From JABSOG01 sp041583135 (lineage in GTDB: Bacteria > Pseudomonadota > Gammaproteobacteria > Enterobacterales > Alteromonadaceae), in contig JBFHGJ010000101.1 in NCBI GenBank assembly GCA_041583135.1, positions 1 through 21,381 on the forward strand: a stretch of DNA of 21,381 bases, in the 5' to 3' direction. The translations under genes and the position numbers were made by a program. Within the stretch, counting starts at the first letter, position 1, and each line of letters starts with the position of its first letter. Shown in pieces: positions 13,350 to 20,429 of the stretch. A model generated the notes under the pieces. The model did not search any database and had not been told where the DNA came from. It saw only the letters and a list, made by a program, of their open reading frames with translations.

Positions 13350-14267
13350 ATGCTCGATGATATTGCCCTGTTTGTACAAATCGTCAATACCGGCTCCTTG
13401 GCCAAAGCGGCTGAACTCAATAACCTTCCGGCAGCGACAGTCACCCGCAGGCTGCAAAAGCTAGAGCACCGGCTAAAATGCAAGCTGGTTAACCGTTCGG
13501 CACGTAAGTTCAATGTGACCTTAGAGGGGCAAAAGCTCTATGATGAGTGCGCCTATCTGGTCGATTCTCTCAACGAGCAAACCCAACGTTTTGAAACCTC
13601 TGTCAATGAGCTGGCCGGTAAAATCAAACTACTTTCGCCTATCAACCTTGCGGCCGATACCCTCTCATCTGCATGGTCGAGCTTTATGGCGCAATACCCA
13701 CAAATTGCCGTTGAGTTTGTGCTCAATAATCATGATGAAGACTTTGTTTCGACTCAGGCCGACTTTGCTATTCGCATAGGGCCGCAACAAGACTCAGACT
13801 TGCATCAAGTACGTATTGGTTTTGTCAAAACCGTATTAGTGGCATCGCCGCAATATGTTGCCGAACGTGGTTTGCCAAGTCATCCTGATGAATTGGGTCA
13901 GCACCGTTTTGTGGTGGGTTCTACTTTGCGTAATTGGCCACTACAGAACGACCAAGACGACAGTCAGTTTCAATTTCGTCCGGTAAGTCCGAGTGCCATT
14001 GTCAATGAATTGTCATTGGTGCGCCAATTGTGTCTAGACGGTCAAGGGATCTCGTTGCTACCGGTGAATGAGGTTAGCGAGTTACTGCAAAATGGCGCAC
14101 TGGTAAGAGTGATGCCAAACTGGGCTGGACAAGACCGTAATATCTATATTGTTTGGGCAACCGGCAAGTTATTGACCCGCCGGGCCAAATTACTGATTGA
14201 GCACCTAAAAACCTTTGTCGCCGATGTGCCTTCATTGCAAGGGGCTGTGCCGACAACACTTAGCTAA
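13350..14267 (+). CDS. LysR-family transcriptional regulator
   Basis: A 305-residue LysR regulator. The winged helix at about 1-60 has the usual pattern (DIALFVQIVNTGSLAKAAEL, then LPAATVTRRLQKLEHRL and VNRSARKFNVTLEGQKLY). The periplasmic-binding-like effector domain spans about 90-295, with the late motif LVRQLCLDGQGISLLPV. The NTGSLAKAA and SAWSSFMAQYPQIAVEF features place it near the CrgA/DsdC-like group that often controls a divergent gene. The neighbour read divergently is the DUF2798 membrane protein, the likeliest direct target. The effector is unknown. No frameshift or truncation is seen. Confidence 0.9.
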   Translation: MLDDIALFVQIVNTGSLAKAAELNNLPAATVTRRLQKLEHRLKCKLVNRSARKFNVTLEGQKLYDECAYLVDSLNEQTQRFETSVNELAGKIKLLSPINLAADTLSSAWSSFMAQYPQIAVEFVLNNHDEDFVSTQADFAIRIGPQQDSDLHQVRIGFVKTVLVASPQYVAERGLPSHPDELGQHRFVVGSTLRNWPLQNDQDDSQFQFRPVSPSAIVNELSLVRQLCLDGQGISLLPVNEVSELLQNGALVRVMPNWAGQDRNIYIVWATGKLLTRRAKLLIEHLKTFVADVPSLQGAVPTTLS

Positions 14268-14273
14268 GTGCCT

Positions 14274-14287
14274 GTCCATAAATGGAC
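14274..14287. repeat. Short hairpin after lysR
   Basis: GTCCAT (14274-14279) and ATGGAC (14282-14287) form a 6-bp stem with a 2-base centre, 7 bp past the lysR stop codon. There is no T-run. Confidence 0.3.
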
Positions 14288-14325
14288 GTTGTTGGCATTA
14301 GCTACGTGACACACGGATGTGCCGC

Positions 14326-14347
14326 CATTTTCAACTTGTTGAAAATG
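14326..14347. repeat. Perfect 9-bp inverted repeat
   Basis: CATTTTCAA (14326-14334) and TTGAAAATG (14339-14347) flank a 4-base loop. No T-run follows on the plus strand, so its role as a terminator for the lysR gene is doubtful; an operator for the next gene is equally possible. Confidence 0.6.
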
Positions 14348-14381
14348 TGAGAGAAAGTTCACTTGCTTAACTTGAACGTCC

Positions 14382-14413
14382 TCAGGAAATTATCTTGGAT
14401 GATAATTTCCTGA
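14382..14413. repeat. Perfect 13-bp inverted repeat next to a ribosome binding site
   Basis: Arms at 14382-14394 and 14401-14413 (each beginning or ending with the TCAGGAAAT / ATTTCCTGA sequence) pair perfectly around a 6-base loop, ending 12 bp before the AGGAG of the next gene. In mRNA it would form a strong 5' hairpin; in DNA it could be a large operator. Confidence 0.75.
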
Positions 14414-14437
14414 CATTAACTAGCCAGGAGAATGTTG

Positions 14438-14920
14438 GTGATTAATAAATTGCTTATGGCGGCAGCTGCCATTCTATTTTTTGTTTTTGCCTTGTTGACG
14501 GTTACGCCTGCTGAGATCTCGACAGCTAAGATTGTTGGCGTATGGTCGCTAAAATATGATAGCCATGGTCGCTACTGGTTTGATCAAATTGCGTTCACAG
14601 AGGATGGCCAAAAGTGCATTTTGAGCTTTGAATTCAACGATGCTGGTGAAACGCAAACCACTTACTGGCTTAATAATTATCGAATTGAGCAAGACGTTCT
14701 GATCACTGAAGTCATTTACAGTACCACAGAATTCCTACCCAAGGGGACGGTGATCCGAGACCGTCTACTAAAGCTAGATAGTAAAGTGTTGGCGCTGGTC
14801 ATGGTCGAGCCGCTATTCAATTTACAGACGGAGAGTCATGTTCGGCTCAGTGGCGTTGAACCCGAAGCTTTATGTAAGGTGGTACAGGCGTATGCTGATT
14901 CTCATGGGGAGAGTTACTGA
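14438..14920 (+). CDS. Small exported protein of unknown function
   Basis: I do not recognise a family. The protein has 160 residues from GTG 14438, which I prefer because AGGAG at 14426-14430 is 7 bp away; the ATG at 14432 is only one base from it. Residues 1-27 are a signal peptide or anchor (LLMAAAAILFFVFALLTV). The remainder is rich in alternating hydrophobic and polar stretches with IVGVWSLKYD then ITFTEDG-type strand patterns (seen as QIAFTEDGQKC). This is reminiscent of small lipocalin-like beta-barrels, but without a decisive motif. It has two cysteines, one near strand two and one near the C-terminus, which could pair in the periplasm. It is preceded by strong hairpins and followed after 113 bp by the oxidoreductase operon. 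Confidence 0.6.
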   Translation: MINKLLMAAAAILFFVFALLTVTPAEISTAKIVGVWSLKYDSHGRYWFDQIAFTEDGQKCILSFEFNDAGETQTTYWLNNYRIEQDVLITEVIYSTTEFLPKGTVIRDRLLKLDSKVLALVMVEPLFNLQTESHVRLSGVEPEALCKVVQAYADSHGESY

Positions 14921-15033
14921 CAAGCTGCGAAGATTTTTATCAATTTGTGATTATATCTTATACGTCAATTGCTCTGGCAAATCTGTCAATCGGGGTTATG
15001 CTTTGGTAAAGCGAACGAAAAGAAGAACAACCG

Positions 15034-16809
15034 TTGAAACCGACAGATACCAGCAACCCCGAATACTTCCATAAGGTTGTCGATTGTCAGTATGCGTGCC
15101 CGGCACATACACCGGTCCCTGAATACATTCGACTGATAGCCGAAAAGCGCCACACCGAAGCCTATATGATCAACTGGGTGTCCAACGTCTTTCCCGGCGT
15201 GTTGGGCAGAACCTGCGATAGACCCTGTGAACCTGCCTGTCGGCGCGGTCGTGTCGAACAAGAGCCGGTGGCTATTTGTCGGCTAAAACGTGTCGCGGCT
15301 GATAACAAAGGCGATGTTAAAAGCCTGATGCCGCCTATACCGAAGGACAAGAACGGCAAAAAAGTGGCGCTTATCGGTGGTGGGCCAGCCTCTTTGACCG
15401 TGGCGAGAGATCTGATGCCACTGGGTTATGAAATAGACCTTTTCGACAATCAAGATGCCGGTGGCGGCATGATGCTCAGCCAGATCCCTTCATTTCGTTT
15501 GCCCGAGCAGGTGCTCAGCGAAGAAGTTAACTTTATTTTGGACATGGGTGTCGTGACTCATTTCAATCACCATGTCGATAGCCTCAAAGCCATCTTAGCT
15601 AAAGACTATGATGCTGTTTTTGTCGGTACCGGCGCCCCTCGCGGCCGAGATTTAGCCAGCTTACCCGGCCGCGAACAAGGTGATAGCAACATTCATATCG
15701 GAATCGAGTGGCTTGCTAGTGTCGCTTTTGGTCATACTTCGACAATCGGCAAAAAAGTCATTGTGCTGGGCGGCGGCAATACTGCAATGGACTGTTGCCG
15801 CACCGCTCGGCGTTTGGGCGGTAGCGATGTTAAAGTGATTGTTCGTAGCCCGTTTGAACAGATGAAAGCATCACCCTGGGAAAAGGAAGACGCCAAGCAT
15901 GAAGGCATTCCAATTCTCGATAACCATGTGCCTAAGGCGTTTGTGACCGACAATGGTCGCTTGGTGGCGATGCGATTTGAAAAAGTGGAGGCGGTGTTTG
16001 ACGAACATGGCAACCGTAAACTCCTACCCACAGGTGAAGCGCTAGTTGAAGTGCCTTGTGACGATGTGCTTATCGCTATTGGACAAGAGAACTGCTTTGA
16101 TTGGATAGAGCGGGATATTGGTATGGAGTTTGGCAAGTGGGATATGCCGGTGGTGGACCCGCTGACTTTTCAGTCGTCAATTAAAAACGTGTTTTTTGGC
16201 GGTGACGCCGCATTCGGTCCTAAGAATGTGATCACCGCCGTTGCCCACGGCCATCAAGCGGCGATATCCATCGATTTGTTCTGCCAAGGACAAGAGGTAA
16301 CAAACCGTCCAGCGTCGCAAACCAATTTGGTCAGTCAAAAAATGGGCATTCATCAGTGGCGCTACGACAGCCCTGTTGTGAACGATGTGCGTTATGTGGT
16401 GCCGCAAGCCGCGCTCGATAAAACCCTAAATGATCGCAAAATTGAAGTTGAACTGGGCTATGGCATGGACGAAGCACTCAAAGAAGCGGCACGCTGTCTC
16501 AATTGCGATGTGCAAACGGTGTTTAGCGAAAAGCTCTGTATTGAATGTGATGCCTGTGTCGATATTTGTCCAACCGATTGTATTACTTTCACTGATGTCG
16601 GCGATGGCAAAGACTTACGTCACAGGCTGTCGGCCCCGGCTGACAATGAATCGCAAGATCTCATGGTGTCGCAACCGTTAAAAACCGGCAGGGCGATGAT
16701 CAAAGATGAAGACGTTTGCCTACATTGTGGTTTATGCGCCGAGCGTTGCCCAACGGCGGCATGGGATATGCAAAAATACACTTACCTCACAGCCAAGGCG
16801 GGAGAATAA
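15034..16809 (+). CDS. GltD-like FAD/NAD(P) oxidoreductase with C-terminal ferredoxin domain
   Basis: Predicted electron-transfer subunit of the KorAB-type enzyme encoded downstream. The 591 residues hold an N-terminal Fe-S helical domain as in GltD and dihydropyrimidine dehydrogenase (C18, C22, C61, C65, C69, C82), an FAD site VALIGGGPAS (111-120), and an NAD(P) site VIVLGGGNTA (242-251). The second FAD strand KNVFFGGDAAFGPKNVITAV is at about 384-403. The ferredoxin-like tail has two 4Fe-4S motifs: C502-C505-C508-C512 and C562-C565-C568-C572. The start is TTG 15034; an in-frame stop at 15007 limits it and AGAAG lies at fitting distance. The stop codon shares its last A with the korA ATG, so the two are coupled. 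Likely function is to pass electrons between ferredoxin clusters and NAD(P)H; direction and cofactor choice are inference. Confidence 0.88.
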   Translation: MKPTDTSNPEYFHKVVDCQYACPAHTPVPEYIRLIAEKRHTEAYMINWVSNVFPGVLGRTCDRPCEPACRRGRVEQEPVAICRLKRVAADNKGDVKSLMPPIPKDKNGKKVALIGGGPASLTVARDLMPLGYEIDLFDNQDAGGGMMLSQIPSFRLPEQVLSEEVNFILDMGVVTHFNHHVDSLKAILAKDYDAVFVGTGAPRGRDLASLPGREQGDSNIHIGIEWLASVAFGHTSTIGKKVIVLGGGNTAMDCCRTARRLGGSDVKVIVRSPFEQMKASPWEKEDAKHEGIPILDNHVPKAFVTDNGRLVAMRFEKVEAVFDEHGNRKLLPTGEALVEVPCDDVLIAIGQENCFDWIERDIGMEFGKWDMPVVDPLTFQSSIKNVFFGGDAAFGPKNVITAVAHGHQAAISIDLFCQGQEVTNRPASQTNLVSQKMGIHQWRYDSPVVNDVRYVVPQAALDKTLNDRKIEVELGYGMDEALKEAARCLNCDVQTVFSEKLCIECDACVDICPTDCITFTDVGDGKDLRHRLSAPADNESQDLMVSQPLKTGRAMIKDEDVCLHCGLCAERCPTAAWDMQKYTYLTAKAGE

Positions 16810-18656
16810 TGAAAAAAATTGCCGCAGTGAATGATTTTGTGATCAAGTTTGCCAACGTCAATGGCTCAGGCTCTGCTAGTGCCAACAACATGTTTGCCAA
16901 GGCGATATTTCGCATGGGCGTGGCTGTATCGGCAAAAAACATCTTTCCATCCAATATTCAAGGCTTGCCCACTTGGTATGAAGTGAGAGCGAATGACAAG
17001 GGCTATACCGGCAGGCGTGGCGGTATCGATATTATGGTGAGCATCAACCCTCAGTCAATGGCCGAAGATATGCAGGAGCTACAGCCCGGCGGTTACTTCG
17101 TTTACGATAGTTCAAAGCCATTGACCACAGCGATGTGCCGTGATGATGTGACGGTCATTGGCTTGCCCTTAACGGATATGTGCTTAAGCCAGTATGATGA
17201 CCCGAGACAGCGTCAGTTGTTTCGCAATGTGATTTATGTCGGCGCGCTGGCGGCTTTGCTGGACATTGAGTTTGCGGTGTTGACGGAGCTGGTGGCGGAA
17301 CAATTTAAAGGCAAAGAAAAACTCATTGCGCCAAATATTCAAGCCCTTGAAATGGGTCATCATTACGCCAAAAACAATTTTGACTGCCCGTTAGCCATTA
17401 GGGTTGAACGCAGTGATAGTGTCGGTGATGCCATATTTATGGATGGTAATGCGGCATGTGCACTCGGAGCGATATATGCCGGGGCTACGGTTGCGGCTTG
17501 GTATCCGATAACGCCGTCTACTTCGGTGGTGGATAACTTCAATAAGTACGCCAATCGGCTGCGTATCGATCCCGGTAGTGGTGAGAAATACTTTGCCATC
17601 GTGCAGGCAGAGGATGAGCTGTCGGCCATCGGTATGACCATAGGTGCCAATTGGAATGGCGCGCGAGCCTTTACCGCCACCAGTGGGCCGGGGATATCGT
17701 TGATGAGCGAGTTTTTAGGGCTGGCGTATTTCGCCGAAATACCCACTGTGCTTATCAATGTTCAACGTGCCGGCCCTTCGACTGGTATGCCGACCCGCTC
17801 GCAGCAGTCAGATGTACTCAGTTGCGCCTACGCCTCGCACGGTGATACTAAACAAGTATTGTTATTTCCGAGCTGCCCGCATGAATGCTTTACCATGACC
17901 GCCGATGCCTTTGATTTGACTGAAAGGTTGCAGACGCCGGTGATCTTGATGTCAGACCTTGACCTTGGTATGAACGACACCATGGCCAAACCTCTAAGTT
18001 GGGATGATGAGCGCAAATACGATAGAGGCAAGGTGCTAGATAGCGAAGCGCTCGAGCAGGCCAAAGCGTTTGGCCGTTATACCGATGTTGATGGTGACGG
18101 TATTTGTTATCGCACCTATCCCGGTGCCCATCCGACCAAAGGCAGCTTTTTTACCCGGGGCACCTCGCGCGATGAAAAGGCCATCTACACAGAAAAGGGC
18201 GAAGTGTATGCCCAAAATATGACGCGGCTTTTACGTAAGTGGGAAACGGCAAAGTGCTATGTGCCGGTACCTGAGTATTATCCCAAAGGGGACTCGCAAG
18301 GAGATATTGGTCTGGTCTTTTTTGGCACAAGTGCGGCGCCGTGTATTGAAGCGATAGATATGCTTAAAGCCCATGGTGTCGCGGCAGATGGGATGCGACT
18401 GAGGGCTTTTCCCTTTCAGGCATCGGTGAAAGCTTTTATTGAGCGCTATCGTCAGGTATTTGTGATTGAACAAAACCGTGATGGTCAAATGCGCACTTTG
18501 CTGCAGACTGAGCTGAGTATCGTGCCTGATAGGTTGCTGAGCGTGTTGAACTTTGACGGAATGCCCATTACCGCCCGCAATATTCTTGCGCAGGTGAAAA
18601 AGCAATTACCCGGCAGCAATGTTACCTCTATTGCCTTCGATAAAGCGGAGCACTAA
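16809..18656 (+). CDS. korA: 2-oxoacid:acceptor oxidoreductase, gamma-alpha fusion subunit
   Basis: Binds coenzyme A and part of the active site of a 2-oxoacid:ferredoxin oxidoreductase. Of 615 residues, 1-190 form the gamma domain (NGSGSASANNMFAKAIFRMG, then KGYTGRRGG), and about 205-450 form the alpha domain with AAWYPITPSTSVVDNF (228-243), the substrate-binding signature. The last 120 residues are the C-terminal PFOR-II-like domain (LVFFGTSAAPCIEAIDML, then RAFPFQASVKAFI). This gamma-alpha fusion is the KorA layout also known from mycobacteria and Hydrogenobacter. The ATG at 16809 shares a base with the previous stop (TAATG) and has GGGAG upstream; a longer frame reaching 16716 overlaps the previous coding sequence and is not used. 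The korB gene follows after 3 bp. The likely substrate is 2-oxoglutarate, but other 2-oxoacids cannot be excluded. Confidence 0.9.
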   Translation: MKKIAAVNDFVIKFANVNGSGSASANNMFAKAIFRMGVAVSAKNIFPSNIQGLPTWYEVRANDKGYTGRRGGIDIMVSINPQSMAEDMQELQPGGYFVYDSSKPLTTAMCRDDVTVIGLPLTDMCLSQYDDPRQRQLFRNVIYVGALAALLDIEFAVLTELVAEQFKGKEKLIAPNIQALEMGHHYAKNNFDCPLAIRVERSDSVGDAIFMDGNAACALGAIYAGATVAAWYPITPSTSVVDNFNKYANRLRIDPGSGEKYFAIVQAEDELSAIGMTIGANWNGARAFTATSGPGISLMSEFLGLAYFAEIPTVLINVQRAGPSTGMPTRSQQSDVLSCAYASHGDTKQVLLFPSCPHECFTMTADAFDLTERLQTPVILMSDLDLGMNDTMAKPLSWDDERKYDRGKVLDSEALEQAKAFGRYTDVDGDGICYRTYPGAHPTKGSFFTRGTSRDEKAIYTEKGEVYAQNMTRLLRKWETAKCYVPVPEYYPKGDSQGDIGLVFFGTSAAPCIEAIDMLKAHGVAADGMRLRAFPFQASVKAFIERYRQVFVIEQNRDGQMRTLLQTELSIVPDRLLSVLNFDGMPITARNILAQVKKQLPGSNVTSIAFDKAEH

Positions 18657-18659
18657 GCC

Positions 18660-19712
18660 ATGAGTTATTTGAGACCTGAATTTCGTCATCCCAAACTGCC
18701 AACCAATGAATTGGGCTATACCAAAAAAGATTATGAAGGCGCTATATCTACTTTATGCGCCGGTTGTGGTCATGACTCTATCAGCAATGCCATTGTACAG
18801 GCGTGCTTTGAGCTATCGATAGCACCACATACTGTGGCTAAGCTTTCGGGGATTGGTTGTTCATCGAAAACCCCCACCTATTTTCTTGGTCATTCTCATG
18901 GTTTTAATTCGGTGCATGGGCGGATGCCGTCGGTCGCCACAGGGGCCAATCTCGCCAACCGTGAACTGCATTATATTGGCGTTTCTGGTGACGGTGATAG
19001 TGCCTCAATTGGTCTTGGCCAGTTCGCTCATGTGGTTAGACGCAACCTCAACATGGTGTATATCGTTGAAAACAATGGCTGTTATGGCTTAACCAAAGGG
19101 CAAGACTCAGCGACAGCCGATATCGGTTCAACCAGCAAGGGCGGCTCGACCAATCCTTATGAGCCGATTGATTTGGTGAGTATGGCGTTGCAATTGGGCG
19201 CGACCTTTGTTGCACGCAGTTTTTCAGGGGATAAGGCACAGTTGGTGCCTTTAATCAAAGCCGCATTATCTCATCGAGGCTTCGCCTTTATTGACGTGGT
19301 TTCACCTTGCGTGACCTTTAACAACAATCCGCAATCGAGTAAAAACTACGACTATGTGCGTGAGCATATCAAGGTTACCTCGGCGCTGGATTTTGTGCCG
19401 ATGAAACAAGAGATCACTGCCTGTTATAAAGAAGGCACCTGCACCGATGTGACCATGCACGATGGCTCGGTGGTGCGTTTGAATAAGCTGGAAAACGATT
19501 GGGACCCGAAAGACCGGTTTGCTGCTATGAGCGCGCTACAGCAAGCCTCACTGCAAGGGCAAATATTGACGGGCCTGCTCTACCTAGACCCCAGCAGCCA
19601 GTGTTTTCATGAAACCTTAAAAACCGTACACCGACCGCTCAATAGGTTGAGTGAATCTGACCTATGCCCCGGTCAGAGGGTGCTCGACAACATTAATCAG
19701 AGTCTGCGTTAA
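18660..19712 (+). CDS. korB: 2-oxoacid:acceptor oxidoreductase, beta subunit
   Basis: Thiamine-diphosphate and Fe-S subunit that carries out oxidative decarboxylation. Of 350 residues, CAGCGH (33-38) and GIGCS (64-68) open the fold, and the ThDP/Mg2+ motif is GDGDSASIG (110-118) with ENNGCYGLTKGQ downstream. Cys33, Cys36, Cys67 and Cys217 (in SPCVTFNN) have nearly the same spacing as the four ligands of the single 4Fe-4S cluster known in Sulfolobus OFOR beta. So the internal cluster should be intact. SPCVTFNN also fits KorB-type beta subunits. The gene starts 3 bp after korA with GGAG upstream and is the last gene of the operon. Its final 20 bp overlap the 3' end of the convergent membrane-protein gene. 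Confidence 0.92.
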   Translation: MSYLRPEFRHPKLPTNELGYTKKDYEGAISTLCAGCGHDSISNAIVQACFELSIAPHTVAKLSGIGCSSKTPTYFLGHSHGFNSVHGRMPSVATGANLANRELHYIGVSGDGDSASIGLGQFAHVVRRNLNMVYIVENNGCYGLTKGQDSATADIGSTSKGGSTNPYEPIDLVSMALQLGATFVARSFSGDKAQLVPLIKAALSHRGFAFIDVVSPCVTFNNNPQSSKNYDYVREHIKVTSALDFVPMKQEITACYKEGTCTDVTMHDGSVVRLNKLENDWDPKDRFAAMSALQQASLQGQILTGLLYLDPSSQCFHETLKTVHRPLNRLSESDLCPGQRVLDNINQSLR

Positions 19713-20208
19713 ACGGGTCAATGCCTCGGGCTTTCAATGTCTCCATGAGGCTGCTGCTATGCTGTAGCAATGAATTAAGGCGCAGCACCTTATCGTTTTT
19801 AAAAGTAAACACATACCACATGGCAATGCTGTTGTATCGACAGTTTTCGACCTCGTGCCAAACCTGCTGCTTTTTACCTGTCCATGGTGAAAACAGCACC
19901 ACCTGCTGGTCATCGTAATATCCTTTGACAAACAGTCCTTCAATCAAAGTGTATAGCGAGAGAATTGCGATGAGGATCATGCCCCAAATGACTCCGTTGG
20001 TTTGTGGTTGAGCTTGGGTGATGTACAAGTTGTAGTAGCCCCAACCAAAGAAAATCAATCCGGCAAAGCCCACCAACCACAGGCCATGGCTATAGCGCAA
20101 AACCTGTTGTTCAGGCTTCATTTCGCGCAGTACACGTTGGTGCACCAACCTAGCAATAATGTGGGCAAGCAGCACAACGGCAAAAGCAACGGCGGCAACC
20201 TTAAACAT
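19693..20208 (-). CDS. Membrane protein with C-terminal PH-like domain
   Basis: A 171-residue inner-membrane protein of no firmly recognised family. Three hydrophobic segments are clear: VAAVAFAVVLLAHIIA, GLWLVGFAGLIFFGWGYY and VIWGMILIAILSLYTLIEGL. The C-terminal part (GYYDDQQVVLFSPWTGKKQQ, then VENCRYNSIAMWYVFTFKND) looks like the beta-strand pattern of bacterial PH (YdbS/YdbT-like) domains, and the end is charged (NADSD). I chose the ATG at 20206-20208, which has AGGA upstream; a start at 20235 would place the inverted repeat of 20227-20249 inside the gene. The stop lies within the last codons of korB (20-bp tail-to-tail overlap), so transcripts collide. Function unknown. Confidence 0.72.
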   Translation of the reverse strand: MFKVAAVAFAVVLLAHIIARLVHQRVLREMKPEQQVLRYSHGLWLVGFAGLIFFGWGYYNLYITQAQPQTNGVIWGMILIAILSLYTLIEGLFVKGYYDDQQVVLFSPWTGKKQQVWHEVENCRYNSIAMWYVFTFKNDKVLRLNSLLQHSSSLMETLKARGIDPFNADSD

Positions 20209-20226
20209 AAAATTTCCTGTGTATGT

Positions 20227-20249
20227 GTCGTTCAAGCAAGTTGAACGAC
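20227..20249. promoter_or_regulatory. Perfect 9-bp inverted repeat upstream of the membrane-protein gene
   Basis: GTCGTTCAA (20227-20235) and TTGAACGAC (20241-20249) flank GCAAG. It lies 18 bp upstream of the chosen start codon, where it would form a 5' UTR hairpin or an operator. No T-run follows. Confidence 0.6.
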
Positions 20250-20429
20250 TAATGGCTTATAAAGCATTATTGTAGGGCTAAGCGCAAAATGTCACAACCA
20301 TAGACGGTATGGTGGCGAATATAAATCCCGCTTGTAGTCTTGTGCCTCAAAAGTTAGGATGCCAATACCTCTTGTTATCACAATCATCAGGCTGTTTTGA
20401 GCAACGAACAAATTTTCAACAAAAAAACG
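20250..20429. other. Intergenic region before the tandem-TIR gene
   Basis: About 180 bp between divergent genes. ACCATA and TATGGT arms (around 20299-20315, separated by 5 bases) form a small inverted repeat. No convincing promoter pair or ribosome binding site is visible. Confidence 0.35.

Noticed and set aside
14346..14363. A CRP site (TGTGA ... TCACT) before the 14438 gene
   Set aside because: The spacer is 8 bases instead of 6, and the second arm is imperfect.
14838..15074. A 78-codon plus-strand frame bridging the small exported protein and the oxidoreductase operon
   Set aside because: It overlaps both flanking genes in another frame, has no ribosome binding site and looks random in composition.
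16716..16808. A longer N-terminus for korA
   Set aside because: It would lie inside the ferredoxin-coding end of the preceding gene, while the ATG at 16809 has a good ribosome binding site and matches the family start.
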